Assembly: GCF_004353525.1 (NCBI RefSeq)
Contig: NZ_CP085524.1
Span: forward strand, 1,002,001-1,066,000
DNA length: 64,000 nt
Direction of reading: 5' to 3'
Origin: Zhaonella formicivorans
GTDB taxonomy: Bacteria > Bacillota > DUOV01 > Zhaonellaceae
Part shown: piece by piece, positions 25,282 through 33,841 of the stretch
Layout of the letters: each line of letters starts with the position of its first letter
Position numbering within the stretch: position 1 is the stretch's first letter
Notes under the pieces: generated by a model
The model's input: the letters and a program-made list of their open reading frames with translations, nothing else
Databases searched by the model: none
What the model was told of the DNA's origin: nothing
Position numbers and translations under genes: made by a program

Positions 25282-26085
25282 TTAATTGAAATCTTCAATT
25301 TTGTATTCTTTATCCACAACATCGTCCATTTGCCCGATGATGCCTTGATCCTGACCGTTCACAGTAACCCTCACTGCACCAGCATTGCCAAACTTAATGG
25401 CAACCAGTTTATCGCCGTTAAATTCCCTCTTTTCCCCGGCCTGTAAAATGCCACTAAAGATTTGTTTACCGTCGGCAATGACCCTAATCCAGCTTTTAAG
25501 GCCTGCATCAGGCAAAACCTGCACCGTAACCTTTACCCCTTGACTTTGTCCTAGATCATCGCTGTTTGCATTGCCGGTTTCCGGGACATCTCCCGGCTCA
25601 CTTCGTGTGGAAACGCTTGGCTCTGGTTCCGAATCAGGATCTTCATCCTTTTGCTCCGCAAGCACTGGAGGGGGCTGCATATTCTTTTCGCCTGCAACAT
25701 CCTTGCGGTTGTGCTGGTAGATAAAATTGATGGTAAAAAGCAAGGCAACAATCAAAGCAAGCCCGGCCAATTTAAAAAGTTTTTTATTTTGCGGTGTCTC
25801 TCCCTGCCTCGGTAAGGCAGATTTCAGAGCTTGAGTTTGAGCAGTTTCTTCATTTCTATATGTTGCCTTATATTCTTCAACCAGTGCCTGGTCTTCCAGC
25901 TCGAGAAACTTAGCATAACTCTTTAAAAAACCAATAATATACACCCTGCCCGGGAGCTCGGAGAAATCCTCATTTTCCAGCGCCTCCAAATATTTAAGCC
26001 TAATCTTGGTTGCAGCTTCCGCGTCCCGTAAAGTCAAATTTTTAGACTCCCGTGCTTCTTTTAAAGTTTCACCTATCCGCCCCAT
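25282..26085 (-). CDS. rodZ: RodZ-like helix-turn-helix membrane protein
   Basis: 267 residues: a Cro/RodZ-type HTH at residues 5-60 (LKEARESKNLTLRDAEAATKI), a linker, one membrane helix near residues 105-125 (LAGLALIVALLFTINFIY), an acidic low-complexity stretch, and a C-terminal DUF4115 beta domain (SWIRVIADGKQIFSG). RodZ links MreB to the wall synthesis machinery. The gene matches B. subtilis ymfM in position near pgsA. Confidence 0.9.
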   Translation of the reverse strand: MGRIGETLKEARESKNLTLRDAEAATKIRLKYLEALENEDFSELPGRVYIIGFLKSYAKFLELEDQALVEEYKATYRNEETAQTQALKSALPRQGETPQNKKLFKLAGLALIVALLFTINFIYQHNRKDVAGEKNMQPPPVLAEQKDEDPDSEPEPSVSTRSEPGDVPETGNANSDDLGQSQGVKVTVQVLPDAGLKSWIRVIADGKQIFSGILQAGEKREFNGDKLVAIKFGNAGAVRVTVNGQDQGIIGQMDDVVDKEYKIEDFN

Positions 26086-26093
26086 ATCATGAG

Positions 26094-27146
26094 CTAACCT
26101 CCTTTACCAAGGGATTTTAAGTGGATAAACCTTCTAATTTCCTCCGCTGCTTGTTCAACATTGCCACTATTCACGGACAAATCATATTCTGCAGAAGGCT
26201 GGTCGGGGTGTCGATAAAGCACGTCATAATAATTTACCAACAGATCCTTTACAACTTGCATATACTCTCCAGATCTTAGCTGCTCAGTCAACTTCTCCAC
26301 CTTTACTTTACCTATTCGCCGCTGTAAAAAGCTTAGGGATTTTTCCAGCGCTAATAGATTTCGATCAGGCCCCTGCATGTATTCCTGACAAATTCGTTTG
26401 ATTCGATTCTGCAGGCTATCGTAGACCAGGATGCGATAACCATTTTGCATAGCGTCAAAGAAAAGGGCCGGTATTGTTAACTTACCGATTTTCCTGCTTT
26501 CCCCTTCGACTACAATAGCCTGCTCGTTGCGGAAAGCTCGCAGAGCTGTGTATAATGCAGTTTCGAACTTCTTTTGACTAGGTTGATCTCCTAGTCCCAC
26601 GCTACCAAACACAGAGCCACGATGGTTGGCTAATTTTTCCAAATCTATTGCTGCTACGTTTAACCTCTGCAGTCTTTGGATAATTTCACTTTTACCAACC
26701 CCGGTTAACCCATAAATAACAAAAAATTGTTGGCTTAGTTCAGTGCGGGAAAAAAATTCGTTTACATGTTTACGAAATGCTTTGTATCCCCCGATTAGGC
26801 GGTAACTTGGTATGCCTGCCAAATCCAGCAGTTCGCACATGGCTTTGCTGCGCATACCTCCACGCCAGCAATATAAAATAAGCTCTTTCCCTTGAGCAAG
26901 TTCTTTAATTTTCTTAATCTTTTCGGGAATTTGACCAGCAATTAATTCCATACCGAGTTGCCGGGCTTCTGTCGAACCTTGGTGTTTATACGTTATCCCT
27001 ACCCTGGATCTTTGCTCGTCATCCAGAAGCGGTATATTATAGGCAAAAGGCAAAGAGTCCTCGGCAAATTCCTGTGGCGAGCGCACATCAATAAAAATTG
27101 CGTTATCTTTAGCTAAAGCTTCATCTATTGCGATATTTTTAATCAT
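26094..27146 (-). CDS. mnmH: tRNA 2-selenouridine synthase
   Basis: 350 residues: an N-terminal rhodanese domain (FIDVRSPQEFAEDSLPFAYNIPL, catalytic Cys in LILYCWRGGMRSKA) and a C-terminal P-loop domain (YGLTGVGKSEIIQRL). MnmH replaces sulfur of 2-thiouridine at the tRNA wobble position with selenium, via a geranylated intermediate, using selenophosphate from SelD. Its presence implies selenium use in this organism. It ends 8 bases before rodZ starts and probably shares its transcript. Confidence 0.93.
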   Translation of the reverse strand: MIKNIAIDEALAKDNAIFIDVRSPQEFAEDSLPFAYNIPLLDDEQRSRVGITYKHQGSTEARQLGMELIAGQIPEKIKKIKELAQGKELILYCWRGGMRSKAMCELLDLAGIPSYRLIGGYKAFRKHVNEFFSRTELSQQFFVIYGLTGVGKSEIIQRLQRLNVAAIDLEKLANHRGSVFGSVGLGDQPSQKKFETALYTALRAFRNEQAIVVEGESRKIGKLTIPALFFDAMQNGYRILVYDSLQNRIKRICQEYMQGPDRNLLALEKSLSFLQRRIGKVKVEKLTEQLRSGEYMQVVKDLLVNYYDVLYRHPDQPSAEYDLSVNSGNVEQAAEEIRRFIHLKSLGKGG

Positions 27147-27271
27147 GCAAACCTACCTTTTTCTGCTTAAGTTTCCTTCGACAAACTTTAACCGATTTCC
27201 TTCCAAGTTAAACTGATTCAACTATTTTCCAAACCGCTATAACTATTTTCCCCAAAGTCAAAGACTGAATT

Positions 27272-29554
27272 TTACATTTCCCCGAACATTTTTTGATAAT
27301 CATCCCAGTTAATTAACACAGCCCTAGGTTTGCTGCCTTCAAAACTCCCAACTATCCCGCGTTCCTCCATGATGTCGATAAGTCTGGCAGCTCTGGTATA
27401 CCCTATGCGTAAACGGCGCTGCAGCATGGAAATTGAGGCCTGTCCGCTTTCAATGAGAAGCCTGGCTGCTTCCGGCAACAGCTCATCGTTTTCCAAATTC
27501 TCGGCGCTTTTCTCTTCGGAGTTTTCCAGAATGGCAGCTCCCTGCAAATACTCAGGAGCACCTTGGCTCTTTAAAAATTGTACAATCTCGTCTACTTCTT
27601 TATCAGATACATAGACTCCCTGCACGCGGATTGGTTTGCTCATCCCAACCGGGTAAAAAAGCATATCTCCCCTGCCTAAGAGCTTTTCTGCTCCTCCCAT
27701 ATCCAAAATAGTCCTGGAATCGGTTTGCGAGGAAACAGCAAAAGCTACACGGCTTGGTATATTTGCTTTGATCACACCGGTAATCACATCAACCGATGGA
27801 CGCTGGGTTGCAACAACCAAATGAATGCCGGCGGCTCTGGCCATTTGTGCCAAACGGCAAATGGCGTCCTCCACATCAGCGGGGGCAACCATCATCAAAT
27901 CTGCCAGTTCGTCAATCAATACTACGATGAATGGCAGGGCTGGTACGGGAGCTGCCGGATTCTCCTTTTGTTTTAATTTGTTGTAACGGTAAATATCTTT
28001 AACACCGCTGGCGGCAAATAAAGCATACCTGTTTTCCATTTCATTGACCATCCAGCGTAACGCGGTAGCCGATTTTTTGGCGTCAGTGACTACTGGCGCT
28101 ATTAAATGAGGAATACCGTTATAGGTGGTCAATTCCACCATTTTAGGGTCAATCATCAAAAATTTCAGCTCATTTGGTTTAGCTTTAAATAACAAACTGC
28201 AGATCAGGGCATTCATACAAACGCTTTTCCCGGAACCAGTGGCTCCAGCAATCAGTAGATGGGGCATTTTTGCCAGATCGGCCACTATGGGATTACCGGC
28301 TATATCTTTTCCAAAGGCAACTGTCAAGAGCGAAGGGGCAGTGTTGAACTCTGCCGTTTCCAATACCTCCCTGAAGCGGACCAAAGCCACTTCTTTATTG
28401 GGCACTTCAATTCCAACCGCCGCTTTACCCGGAATAGGGGCCTCAATTCTCACATGAGGTGCAGCTAAACTTAACGCGATATCATCAGCTAAGCTCACAA
28501 TTTTACTTACTTTAACTCCAGGTGCAGGTTGTGCTTCGTACCTGGTTATGGCTGGTCCGCAGCTGACCTGAGTTACCTTTACCTTAACCCCGAAACTCTC
28601 CAGAGTGTCTTCCAGCAGTTTTACTGTCTCCGTAATCTCCTTGTTTCCCCTGGCATTTTTGGAATGACTGGGGACCTGCAACAAATTTAACGGGGGCAGT
28701 ATGTACTGACTGTTGTCTGCAGGATTGTTATCGTTCTTCTGAGGCTGAAAGTCGTCTCTCCCCAATTCATCATTTGCTGTTGCTTTTTTCAAATGTTGGC
28801 TCTTTTTTTTCGGTTCAGGCAAAATAATCAGCGGCGGCTCCTCACCGCAATGAGGTTGTACTTCATTTTTTTCCAGGATGCGCTGCGGTTCGGAACTAAA
28901 GTTCACAGGAATTTCCGTCTTTTTGTCTGTCCTTTTTTCTTCCTCTTCTGCTTCTATAGTTATAAACAGGAATTCCGTAATTTGCCGACGTAATTCCAGG
29001 TAAAATATTTTAAGCCTACCGCCTATGCTCCCTAACAGGGCCGAAAAGGATACACCCGTAATGAGCAAAACGCCGATTAAGCTAACGGTAATAAGCATAA
29101 TATAGCTTCCTATTTTACCAAAGCCAGCATTTAAAATTATGGCCAGGACAGCTCCAGTTAATCCCCCACCCAAGCCATCCAGGGATGTCTTAATAATGGA
29201 TTTTACATCCCCCAAAATCAAGTATTTTAAATGTAAAAATGTCAAAACAGCCCCAAACAGGAGCACAATACCCAGAGAGCGAACACTAAAAGGCACCGTG
29301 TTTTTTGCTTTGATCATTCTTACAGCATGCCATCCCAGCAGGGCAGCAAACAGATACTTGCCTTTCCCAAATAAACCATTCAAGATCCGAACCAGAAAAT
29401 TTCCTATAGGCCCTATTGCTTGACTGCCTTGGGGCACAGCATTGCTTTCAACAGCGTAAATACTGACTATGCTCAATATGGCAAAAGCTAGTAGCAGAAT
29501 CCCTGTTATTTCATACTTTAGTTCATGCTTTGTTTCCTTTATAGCCCTGGCCAC
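27272..29554 (-). CDS. spoIIIE: FtsK/SpoIIIE-family DNA translocase
   Basis: 760 residues. Four N-terminal membrane helices (to about residue 185), a charged linker, then the alpha/beta motor with GATGSGKSVCMN (Walker A) and VVLIDELADLMM (Walker B), and a C-terminal winged-helix gamma domain (ASISMLQRRLRIGYTRAARLID) that reads polar DNA sequences. It pumps chromosome DNA through the division or sporulation septum. The gene lies after tepA-ylzJ as in B. subtilis, where this locus is spoIIIE. Confidence 0.95.
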   Translation of the reverse strand: MARAIKETKHELKYEITGILLLAFAILSIVSIYAVESNAVPQGSQAIGPIGNFLVRILNGLFGKGKYLFAALLGWHAVRMIKAKNTVPFSVRSLGIVLLFGAVLTFLHLKYLILGDVKSIIKTSLDGLGGGLTGAVLAIILNAGFGKIGSYIMLITVSLIGVLLITGVSFSALLGSIGGRLKIFYLELRRQITEFLFITIEAEEEEKRTDKKTEIPVNFSSEPQRILEKNEVQPHCGEEPPLIILPEPKKKSQHLKKATANDELGRDDFQPQKNDNNPADNSQYILPPLNLLQVPSHSKNARGNKEITETVKLLEDTLESFGVKVKVTQVSCGPAITRYEAQPAPGVKVSKIVSLADDIALSLAAPHVRIEAPIPGKAAVGIEVPNKEVALVRFREVLETAEFNTAPSLLTVAFGKDIAGNPIVADLAKMPHLLIAGATGSGKSVCMNALICSLLFKAKPNELKFLMIDPKMVELTTYNGIPHLIAPVVTDAKKSATALRWMVNEMENRYALFAASGVKDIYRYNKLKQKENPAAPVPALPFIVVLIDELADLMMVAPADVEDAICRLAQMARAAGIHLVVATQRPSVDVITGVIKANIPSRVAFAVSSQTDSRTILDMGGAEKLLGRGDMLFYPVGMSKPIRVQGVYVSDKEVDEIVQFLKSQGAPEYLQGAAILENSEEKSAENLENDELLPEAARLLIESGQASISMLQRRLRIGYTRAARLIDIMEERGIVGSFEGSKPRAVLINWDDYQKMFGEM

Positions 29555-29682
29555 TGTTGATCACCTCGTTGGAACAATTCTACACGCCTGGCTAAATTCC
29601 TTTGGTGTGTAGAAGAACCTAAAAAACATATTTATTTTTGCAGGAAGTTTGAGTTGAATTGGCAATTTTTACATACTGTCTA

Positions 29683-29691
29683 ATTATAACA
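29683..29691 (-). promoter_or_regulatory. Extended -10 promoter upstream of the ftsK/spoIIIE gene
   Basis: TGTTATAAT on the minus strand fits the TGnTATAAT extended -10. No matching -35 was found. It lies about 130 bases before the gene and after the terminator of tepA-ylzJ. Confidence 0.5.
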
Positions 29692-29801
29692 TAAAAATCT
29701 CCAAGGGGCTAAACCAAATAAGGCTAAAAACAAGAGCCCCCTGAACTCTCCTTGTCCGGGTAAACCTGCACAGCTTTTTTTTAATATTCTTTCTGTACAT
29801 G

Positions 29802-29826
29802 AAAAAACTACTGCTTGAGCAGTAGC
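29802..29826 (-). terminator. Intrinsic terminator after ylzJ
   Basis: CTACTGCT / AGCAGTAG with a two-base loop, followed on the minus strand by TTTTTT. The stem begins directly at the ylzJ stop codon. Confidence 0.9.
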
Positions 29827-30066
29827 TTATTGAAGAGAATTTGTTTGAATCTGCGGTACATCAAAAGAAACTATATTCCCTGGCTGGAATAAGGGGTTTA
29901 AAAAGTCCTTAGGGTTAGTACTCAAAATTCTGGTAATTTTTCCCCGACCTGACTCCAACTGCTCCACCTGAAGCTTCACGCCGGCAAATTCAATTTCCTT
30001 GTAGCACCTGTAATGATCGTAACCTTCTAGTACCAATTCCAGAGGCAAAGGAGTATAAAGCAGCAT
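29827..30066 (-). CDS. ylzJ: YlzJ-like protein
   Basis: 79 residues from ATG 30066, with GGGAG nine bases upstream. The opening MLLYTPLPLELVLEG is typical of the YlzJ-like family, whose function is unknown. The gene keeps the tepA-ylzJ-spoIIIE order of B. subtilis. The open frame extends 13 codons further but that part is inside tepA. Confidence 0.85.
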   Translation of the reverse strand: MLLYTPLPLELVLEGYDHYRCYKEIEFAGVKLQVEQLESGRGKITRILSTNPKDFLNPLFQPGNIVSFDVPQIQTNSLQ

Positions 30067-30067
30067 C

Positions 30068-30820
30068 TTAATGCACTCCCTTAGGTTTGACTTTGTGCTC
30101 CTCAATCAGGGCCTTGAGCTTCTTTACGGCTTGACCAATTCCGCCAACTTCGTTGATTAGTCCAATCTTCACCGCATCTCTTCCCACTAAAACTGTACCT
30201 ATGTCCCTGGCTAACTCGCCTGTGCGAAACATCAACTCTCTAAATTTTTCCTCAGTAACGTTCGAATGCCTGGTGACAAAATTAATAACTCTATCCTGCA
30301 TTTTATCAAGATATTCATAAGTTTGGGGAACTCCAATCACCAGTCCGGTTAAACGAATGGGATGAATAGTCATAGTGGCAGTCTCTGCAATAAATGAGTA
30401 ATCGCTGGCTACAGCTATAGGCACACCTATACTGTGCCCACCTCCCAGCACTAAGGATACAGTTGGTTTTGTCATGCTGGTGAGCATTTCAGCAATTGCC
30501 AGTCCCGCTTCCACGTCTCCCCCTACTGTATTTAAAATTACCAGGATTCCTTCGATTTGCGGGCTTTGTTCCAAAGCAACAAGCTGAGGTATAATGTGCT
30601 CATATTTAGTTGTTTTATTCTGTGGAGGCATTGTTAAATGCCCTTCTATTTGCCCCACAATGGTTACGCAGTGGATGTTGCTCTGTACATCCGGTAAATC
30701 AAGCTGGCCAAACTCCTTAATCGACTCAGTTTTTTTTGAGGCTTTTTTAACAACTTTTTTCGGCGTATCAGGGTTTGGGGCAGTCTCCGGGGATTGAGGA
30801 TCGAATGGAATTTTTTCCAT
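30068..30820 (-). CDS. tepA: ClpP-family serine protease TepA (translocation-enhancing protein)
   Basis: 250 residues: a lysine-rich N-terminal tail followed by a ClpP/crotonase-fold domain with GGGHSIGVP, where the serine is the probable nucleophile, and [10 protein letters not shown], holding the likely histidine. TepA is a membrane-associated protein linked to secretion and spore germination-protein degradation in B. subtilis. It is 119 bases after rnj with a strong terminator between, so it has its own promoter, which I did not locate. Confidence 0.92.
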   Translation of the reverse strand: MEKIPFDPQSPETAPNPDTPKKVVKKASKKTESIKEFGQLDLPDVQSNIHCVTIVGQIEGHLTMPPQNKTTKYEHIIPQLVALEQSPQIEGILVILNTVGGDVEAGLAIAEMLTSMTKPTVSLVLGGGHSIGVPIAVASDYSFIAETATMTIHPIRLTGLVIGVPQTYEYLDKMQDRVINFVTRHSNVTEEKFRELMFRTGELARDIGTVLVGRDAVKIGLINEVGGIGQAVKKLKALIEEHKVKPKGVH

Positions 30821-30885
30821 CGGCAGCTATTCTCCTTTTGCAAAGTATTCTTGTTTAGTATTGCCGATCTGCAAAAAAATACACG

Positions 30886-30925
30886 CAAAAAAGCTGCTGA
30901 AAACTGCTAGCCAGTTTTCAGCAGC
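30886..30925 (-). terminator. Strong intrinsic terminator after rnj
   Basis: A 14-base perfect stem GCTGCTGAAAACTG / CAGTTTTCAGCAGC with a five-base loop, followed on the minus strand by TTTTTT. Confidence 0.95.
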
Positions 30926-30937
30926 CTTATTAGAAAA

Positions 30938-32602
30938 TCAAACTTCCATGATAATAGGCAAAATCATTGGCCTTCTGCGTGTCTTTTCATAAAGGAATTT
31001 ACCTAAGGTGTCTCTTACATTTGACTTTATCGTTGACCACTCACTTACTTGTCTTTCAGCGCATTTATCCAGAGACTGGCGGACCTTCTCCTTTGCTTCT
31101 TCCATTAATTCCTCCGATTCCCGCACGTAAACAAAACCCCTGGAAACTATATCGGGACCGGCTACCACAGCACCTGTATCTTTATTTAAGGTAACAACCA
31201 CAATCAGAATGCCGTCTTGAGAAAGCTGCTTGCGGTCCCTTAACACAATATTGCCTACGTCTCCTACCCCTAAACCATCCACTAAAACTCTGCCTGCGGT
31301 AACCCTGCCGGCAAAAGTGCCTTTATTCTTGGTAAATTCCAGCACCTGCCCGTTTTCAGCAACAAAAATATTGTTTTCCGGAATACCTACCTCCTGTGCT
31401 AAACGGGCATGTTTTACCAACATTCTATGTTCTCCGTGAACGGGGACAAAGAATTTCGGTTTAACGAGGTTAAGCATCATTTTTAAGTCTTCCTGGCTAG
31501 CGTGACCGGAAACATGAATTCCTGACACTGCTTCATGAATGACTTGAGCACCTTGTTTAAACAAGTGGTCCACAGTTCTGGCTACTAGTTTTTCGTTTCC
31601 TGGAATGGGCGTGGCGGAGATAATGACCGTATCGCCGGGAATAATCTCCAGTTTGCGATGGTCCGACATTGCCATTCTGGTTAAGGCTGACATAGGTTCC
31701 CCCTGGCTGCCGGTAGTAATAATCACCACTTTGTCTTTGGGTAGATTAAGTATCTCATCCACCTCAACCAGAATTCCTTTAGGGGCATGCAGGTATCCCA
31801 GTTCAGTAGCCACGTTCACCACATTTACCATGCTTCGGCCCACCACAGCTACTTTACGCCCGTATTTATGAGCAGCACTTATAATCTGCTGTAAGCGGTG
31901 CACATTTGAAGCAAAGCTGGCAATTATAATTCGTTCAGTAGCCTGATGAAAAGCTTCATCTAACGTTTGCCCCACCACTTTTTCTGACATGGTAAACCCG
32001 GGCCTCTCCACATTTGTACTATCCGAAAGAAGTACTAAAACCCCCTTCTCACCCAACTGGGCAAATTTGTAAAAGTCCATCACATCGCCGTCCACAGGTG
32101 TTTGATCTAATTTAAAATCCCCTGTATGTACAACTGTACCAATAGGGGTGTGAACAGCAATAGCAACTGCATCGGGAATACTGTGGCTTACTCTGATGAA
32201 CTCGACCTCAAAAGGACCAATTTTTAAAGTATCCCTTGGTTTAACGCAATTCAGTTTGACACTGCTCAACAAATTATGTTCTTTCAATTTCCCTTGTAAC
32301 AGTCCTAAAGTGAGTTTCGTGCCATAAACAGGTACATTGAGTTCTTTTAACACGTAAGGCAGTGCTCCAATATGGTCCTCATGTCCATGTGTTAAAAGAA
32401 TAGCCTTGACCATTTGCCGATTTTCCAGCAGGTAACTGATATCAGGGATCACTATATCAATGCCTAACATTTCATCTTCCGGAAATATCAAGCCAGAGTC
32501 AATCACTAAGATATTATTACCGTACTTGACCAGCATCATATTTTTGCCGATTTCCCCCAGTCCTCCCAGGGGAATCAAAACCAACTTGTTGTTTTCCGCC
32601 AT
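30938..32602 (-). CDS. rnj: Ribonuclease J
   Basis: 554 residues, a metallo-beta-lactamase/beta-CASP nuclease with 5'-exonuclease and endonuclease activity on RNA. The zinc motif is HGHEDHIGALP; HTGDFKLDQTP, SDSTN, HVSGHAS and PVHGE are the other conserved blocks. The start MAENNKLVLIPLGGLGEIGKN is standard. It sits downstream of dapA as B. subtilis rnjB (ymfA) does. The 5' leader has a promoter and a hairpin that looks like an attenuator. Confidence 0.95.
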   Translation of the reverse strand: MAENNKLVLIPLGGLGEIGKNMMLVKYGNNILVIDSGLIFPEDEMLGIDIVIPDISYLLENRQMVKAILLTHGHEDHIGALPYVLKELNVPVYGTKLTLGLLQGKLKEHNLLSSVKLNCVKPRDTLKIGPFEVEFIRVSHSIPDAVAIAVHTPIGTVVHTGDFKLDQTPVDGDVMDFYKFAQLGEKGVLVLLSDSTNVERPGFTMSEKVVGQTLDEAFHQATERIIIASFASNVHRLQQIISAAHKYGRKVAVVGRSMVNVVNVATELGYLHAPKGILVEVDEILNLPKDKVVIITTGSQGEPMSALTRMAMSDHRKLEIIPGDTVIISATPIPGNEKLVARTVDHLFKQGAQVIHEAVSGIHVSGHASQEDLKMMLNLVKPKFFVPVHGEHRMLVKHARLAQEVGIPENNIFVAENGQVLEFTKNKGTFAGRVTAGRVLVDGLGVGDVGNIVLRDRKQLSQDGILIVVVTLNKDTGAVVAGPDIVSRGFVYVRESEELMEEAKEKVRQSLDKCAERQVSEWSTIKSNVRDTLGKFLYEKTRRRPMILPIIMEV

Positions 32603-32669
32603 TTAAGCACCTCCAGTTTAACACCTAAAAACTAAAAAAGAAAAAATACACGAACAAAAAAGGACAAGA

Positions 32670-32690
32670 AAAATAAGCGCCTAGCGCTTC
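32670..32690 (-). promoter_or_regulatory. Attenuator-like hairpin in the rnj leader
   Basis: On the minus strand AAGCGC / GCGCTT with loop TAG is followed by ATTTTTC. It lies between the rnj promoter and the coding region. An upstream GGGCGCC (32708-32714) could pair with the GGCGC of the hairpin and so compete with it. Confidence 0.5.
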
Positions 32691-32741
32691 ATCGCAAGCA
32701 CCACAAGGCGCCCGTCAGCCGTTCAGTTATCCCTACCCATG

Positions 32742-32770
32742 ATTATACTTGATAAGATTTGCCTGCACAA
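32742..32770 (-). promoter_or_regulatory. Sigma-A promoter of rnj
   Basis: TTGTGC (32770-32765) and TATAAT (32747-32742), 17 bases apart, on the minus strand; the leader is about 130 bases. Confidence 0.72.
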
Positions 32771-32817
32771 GTTATCTTCTACTAGTATTGCATGCCGTTG
32801 TTCATAAAATACAATAT

Positions 32818-32891
32818 AAAGAAAACTGGGCTTACGCCAAGCTTATAAGCGCCGGCGGAAGCCCTAGTTGCACTTATGCAAATCAGAAAGT
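32818..32891. repeat. Dispersed 74-base repeat, copy 2
   Basis: Lies in the 326-base dapA-rnj gap. It starts AAAGAAAACTGGG, has the hairpin GGGCTTACGCC / GGCGGAAGCCC, and ends AAATCAGAAAGT, matching 25153-25226. Its last bases are also the left arm of a perfect 11-base inverted repeat (32878-32888 with 32901-32911). Confidence 0.75.
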
Positions 32892-32912
32892 CAATAAACG
32901 TTCTGATTTGCT

Positions 32913-32939
32913 AAAAAAGAGCGTTTCTTTAAACGCTCT
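32913..32939 (-). terminator. Intrinsic terminator overlapping the end of dapA
   Basis: AGAGCGTTT / AAACGCTCT on the minus strand is followed by TTTTTT. The first arm encodes the last residues of DapA and the stop codon lies in the loop. Confidence 0.92.
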
Positions 32940-33828
32940 TCAGCAACCCGTATTTTTGTAAAGTAGCTGCAATGATTTTTTCTTCCTCCGCCGTTGCCCC
33001 AACCAAAGGCAATCTAAATCCCCCGACCTTGTGTCCCATTAATGCCATGGCAGTTTTAACTGGAATCGGATTAGTAGTAATAAACATGGTTTTAAACAGC
33101 GGAAATAATTCCAGATGTATTTGCAGTGCTTCTGCAGTATTGCCATTGATAAAAGCTTCAGTCATAGCTTTAATGCGGCTGCCTACCAAATGGGAAGCAA
33201 CACTAACAACACCGTAACCTCCCAATGCTAGCATCGGCAAAGTCATAGTATCATCACCGCTATAGATTAAAAAGTCATCCGGCGTTAGTCTCCGCAGTTC
33301 TGTCATTTGCTCCATATCGCCGGTCGATTCTTTGATGGCTAAAATATTATCAAGCTCTGCTAGTTTAGCCACAGTAACAGGCAACATATTTCTGCCTGTG
33401 CGGGAAGGAATATTGTAAAGCATTATCGGTAAGGCGGTATTCTCGGCAATGCTTTTAAAATGCTGGTAAAGCCCGTCTTGAGTCGGCTTATTGTAATACG
33501 GAGCAACCACAAGTAATCCGTCCACTCCTGCTTGCTCTGCCGCTTGGGATTGCTTAATGCTGTCTTCAGTGCTGTAAGAACCTGTTCCTGCCAAAACCGG
33601 AATATTCGGCCCTACAGCTTCCTTTACAGCTTGAAACAATTCCAATTTTTCCTCTTTGCTCAGAGTAGGACTTTCACCCGTTGTTCCCGCAACCACTAAA
33701 CCATCACTGCCATTGGCGACCAAGTAGCTGGCGAGTTTCCTTGCTCCTTCCAAATCCAGCTTGTCTTCGGGAGTAAAAGGGGTAACCATTGCGGTTAATA
33801 CACGTCCGAAATTATTTTGCAAAATCAT
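32929..33828 (-). CDS. dapA: 4-hydroxy-tetrahydrodipicolinate synthase
   Basis: About 299 residues. It condenses pyruvate with aspartate semialdehyde, the first step specific to lysine, diaminopimelate and dipicolinate. The Schiff-base lysine is in [10 protein letters not shown], the catalytic tyrosine in [10 protein letters not shown], and GTTGESPTL is the substrate motif. ATG 33828 follows a GAGG; a GTG three codons earlier is inside it. It is the last gene of the riboswitch-controlled block. Confidence 0.96.
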   Translation of the reverse strand: MILQNNFGRVLTAMVTPFTPEDKLDLEGARKLASYLVANGSDGLVVAGTTGESPTLSKEEKLELFQAVKEAVGPNIPVLAGTGSYSTEDSIKQSQAAEQAGVDGLLVVAPYYNKPTQDGLYQHFKSIAENTALPIMLYNIPSRTGRNMLPVTVAKLAELDNILAIKESTGDMEQMTELRRLTPDDFLIYSGDDTMTLPMLALGGYGVVSVASHLVGSRIKAMTEAFINGNTAEALQIHLELFPLFKTMFITTNPIPVKTAMALMGHKVGGFRLPLVGATAEEEKIIAATLQKYGLLKSV

Positions 33829-33841
33829 CCACCTCACTTAT

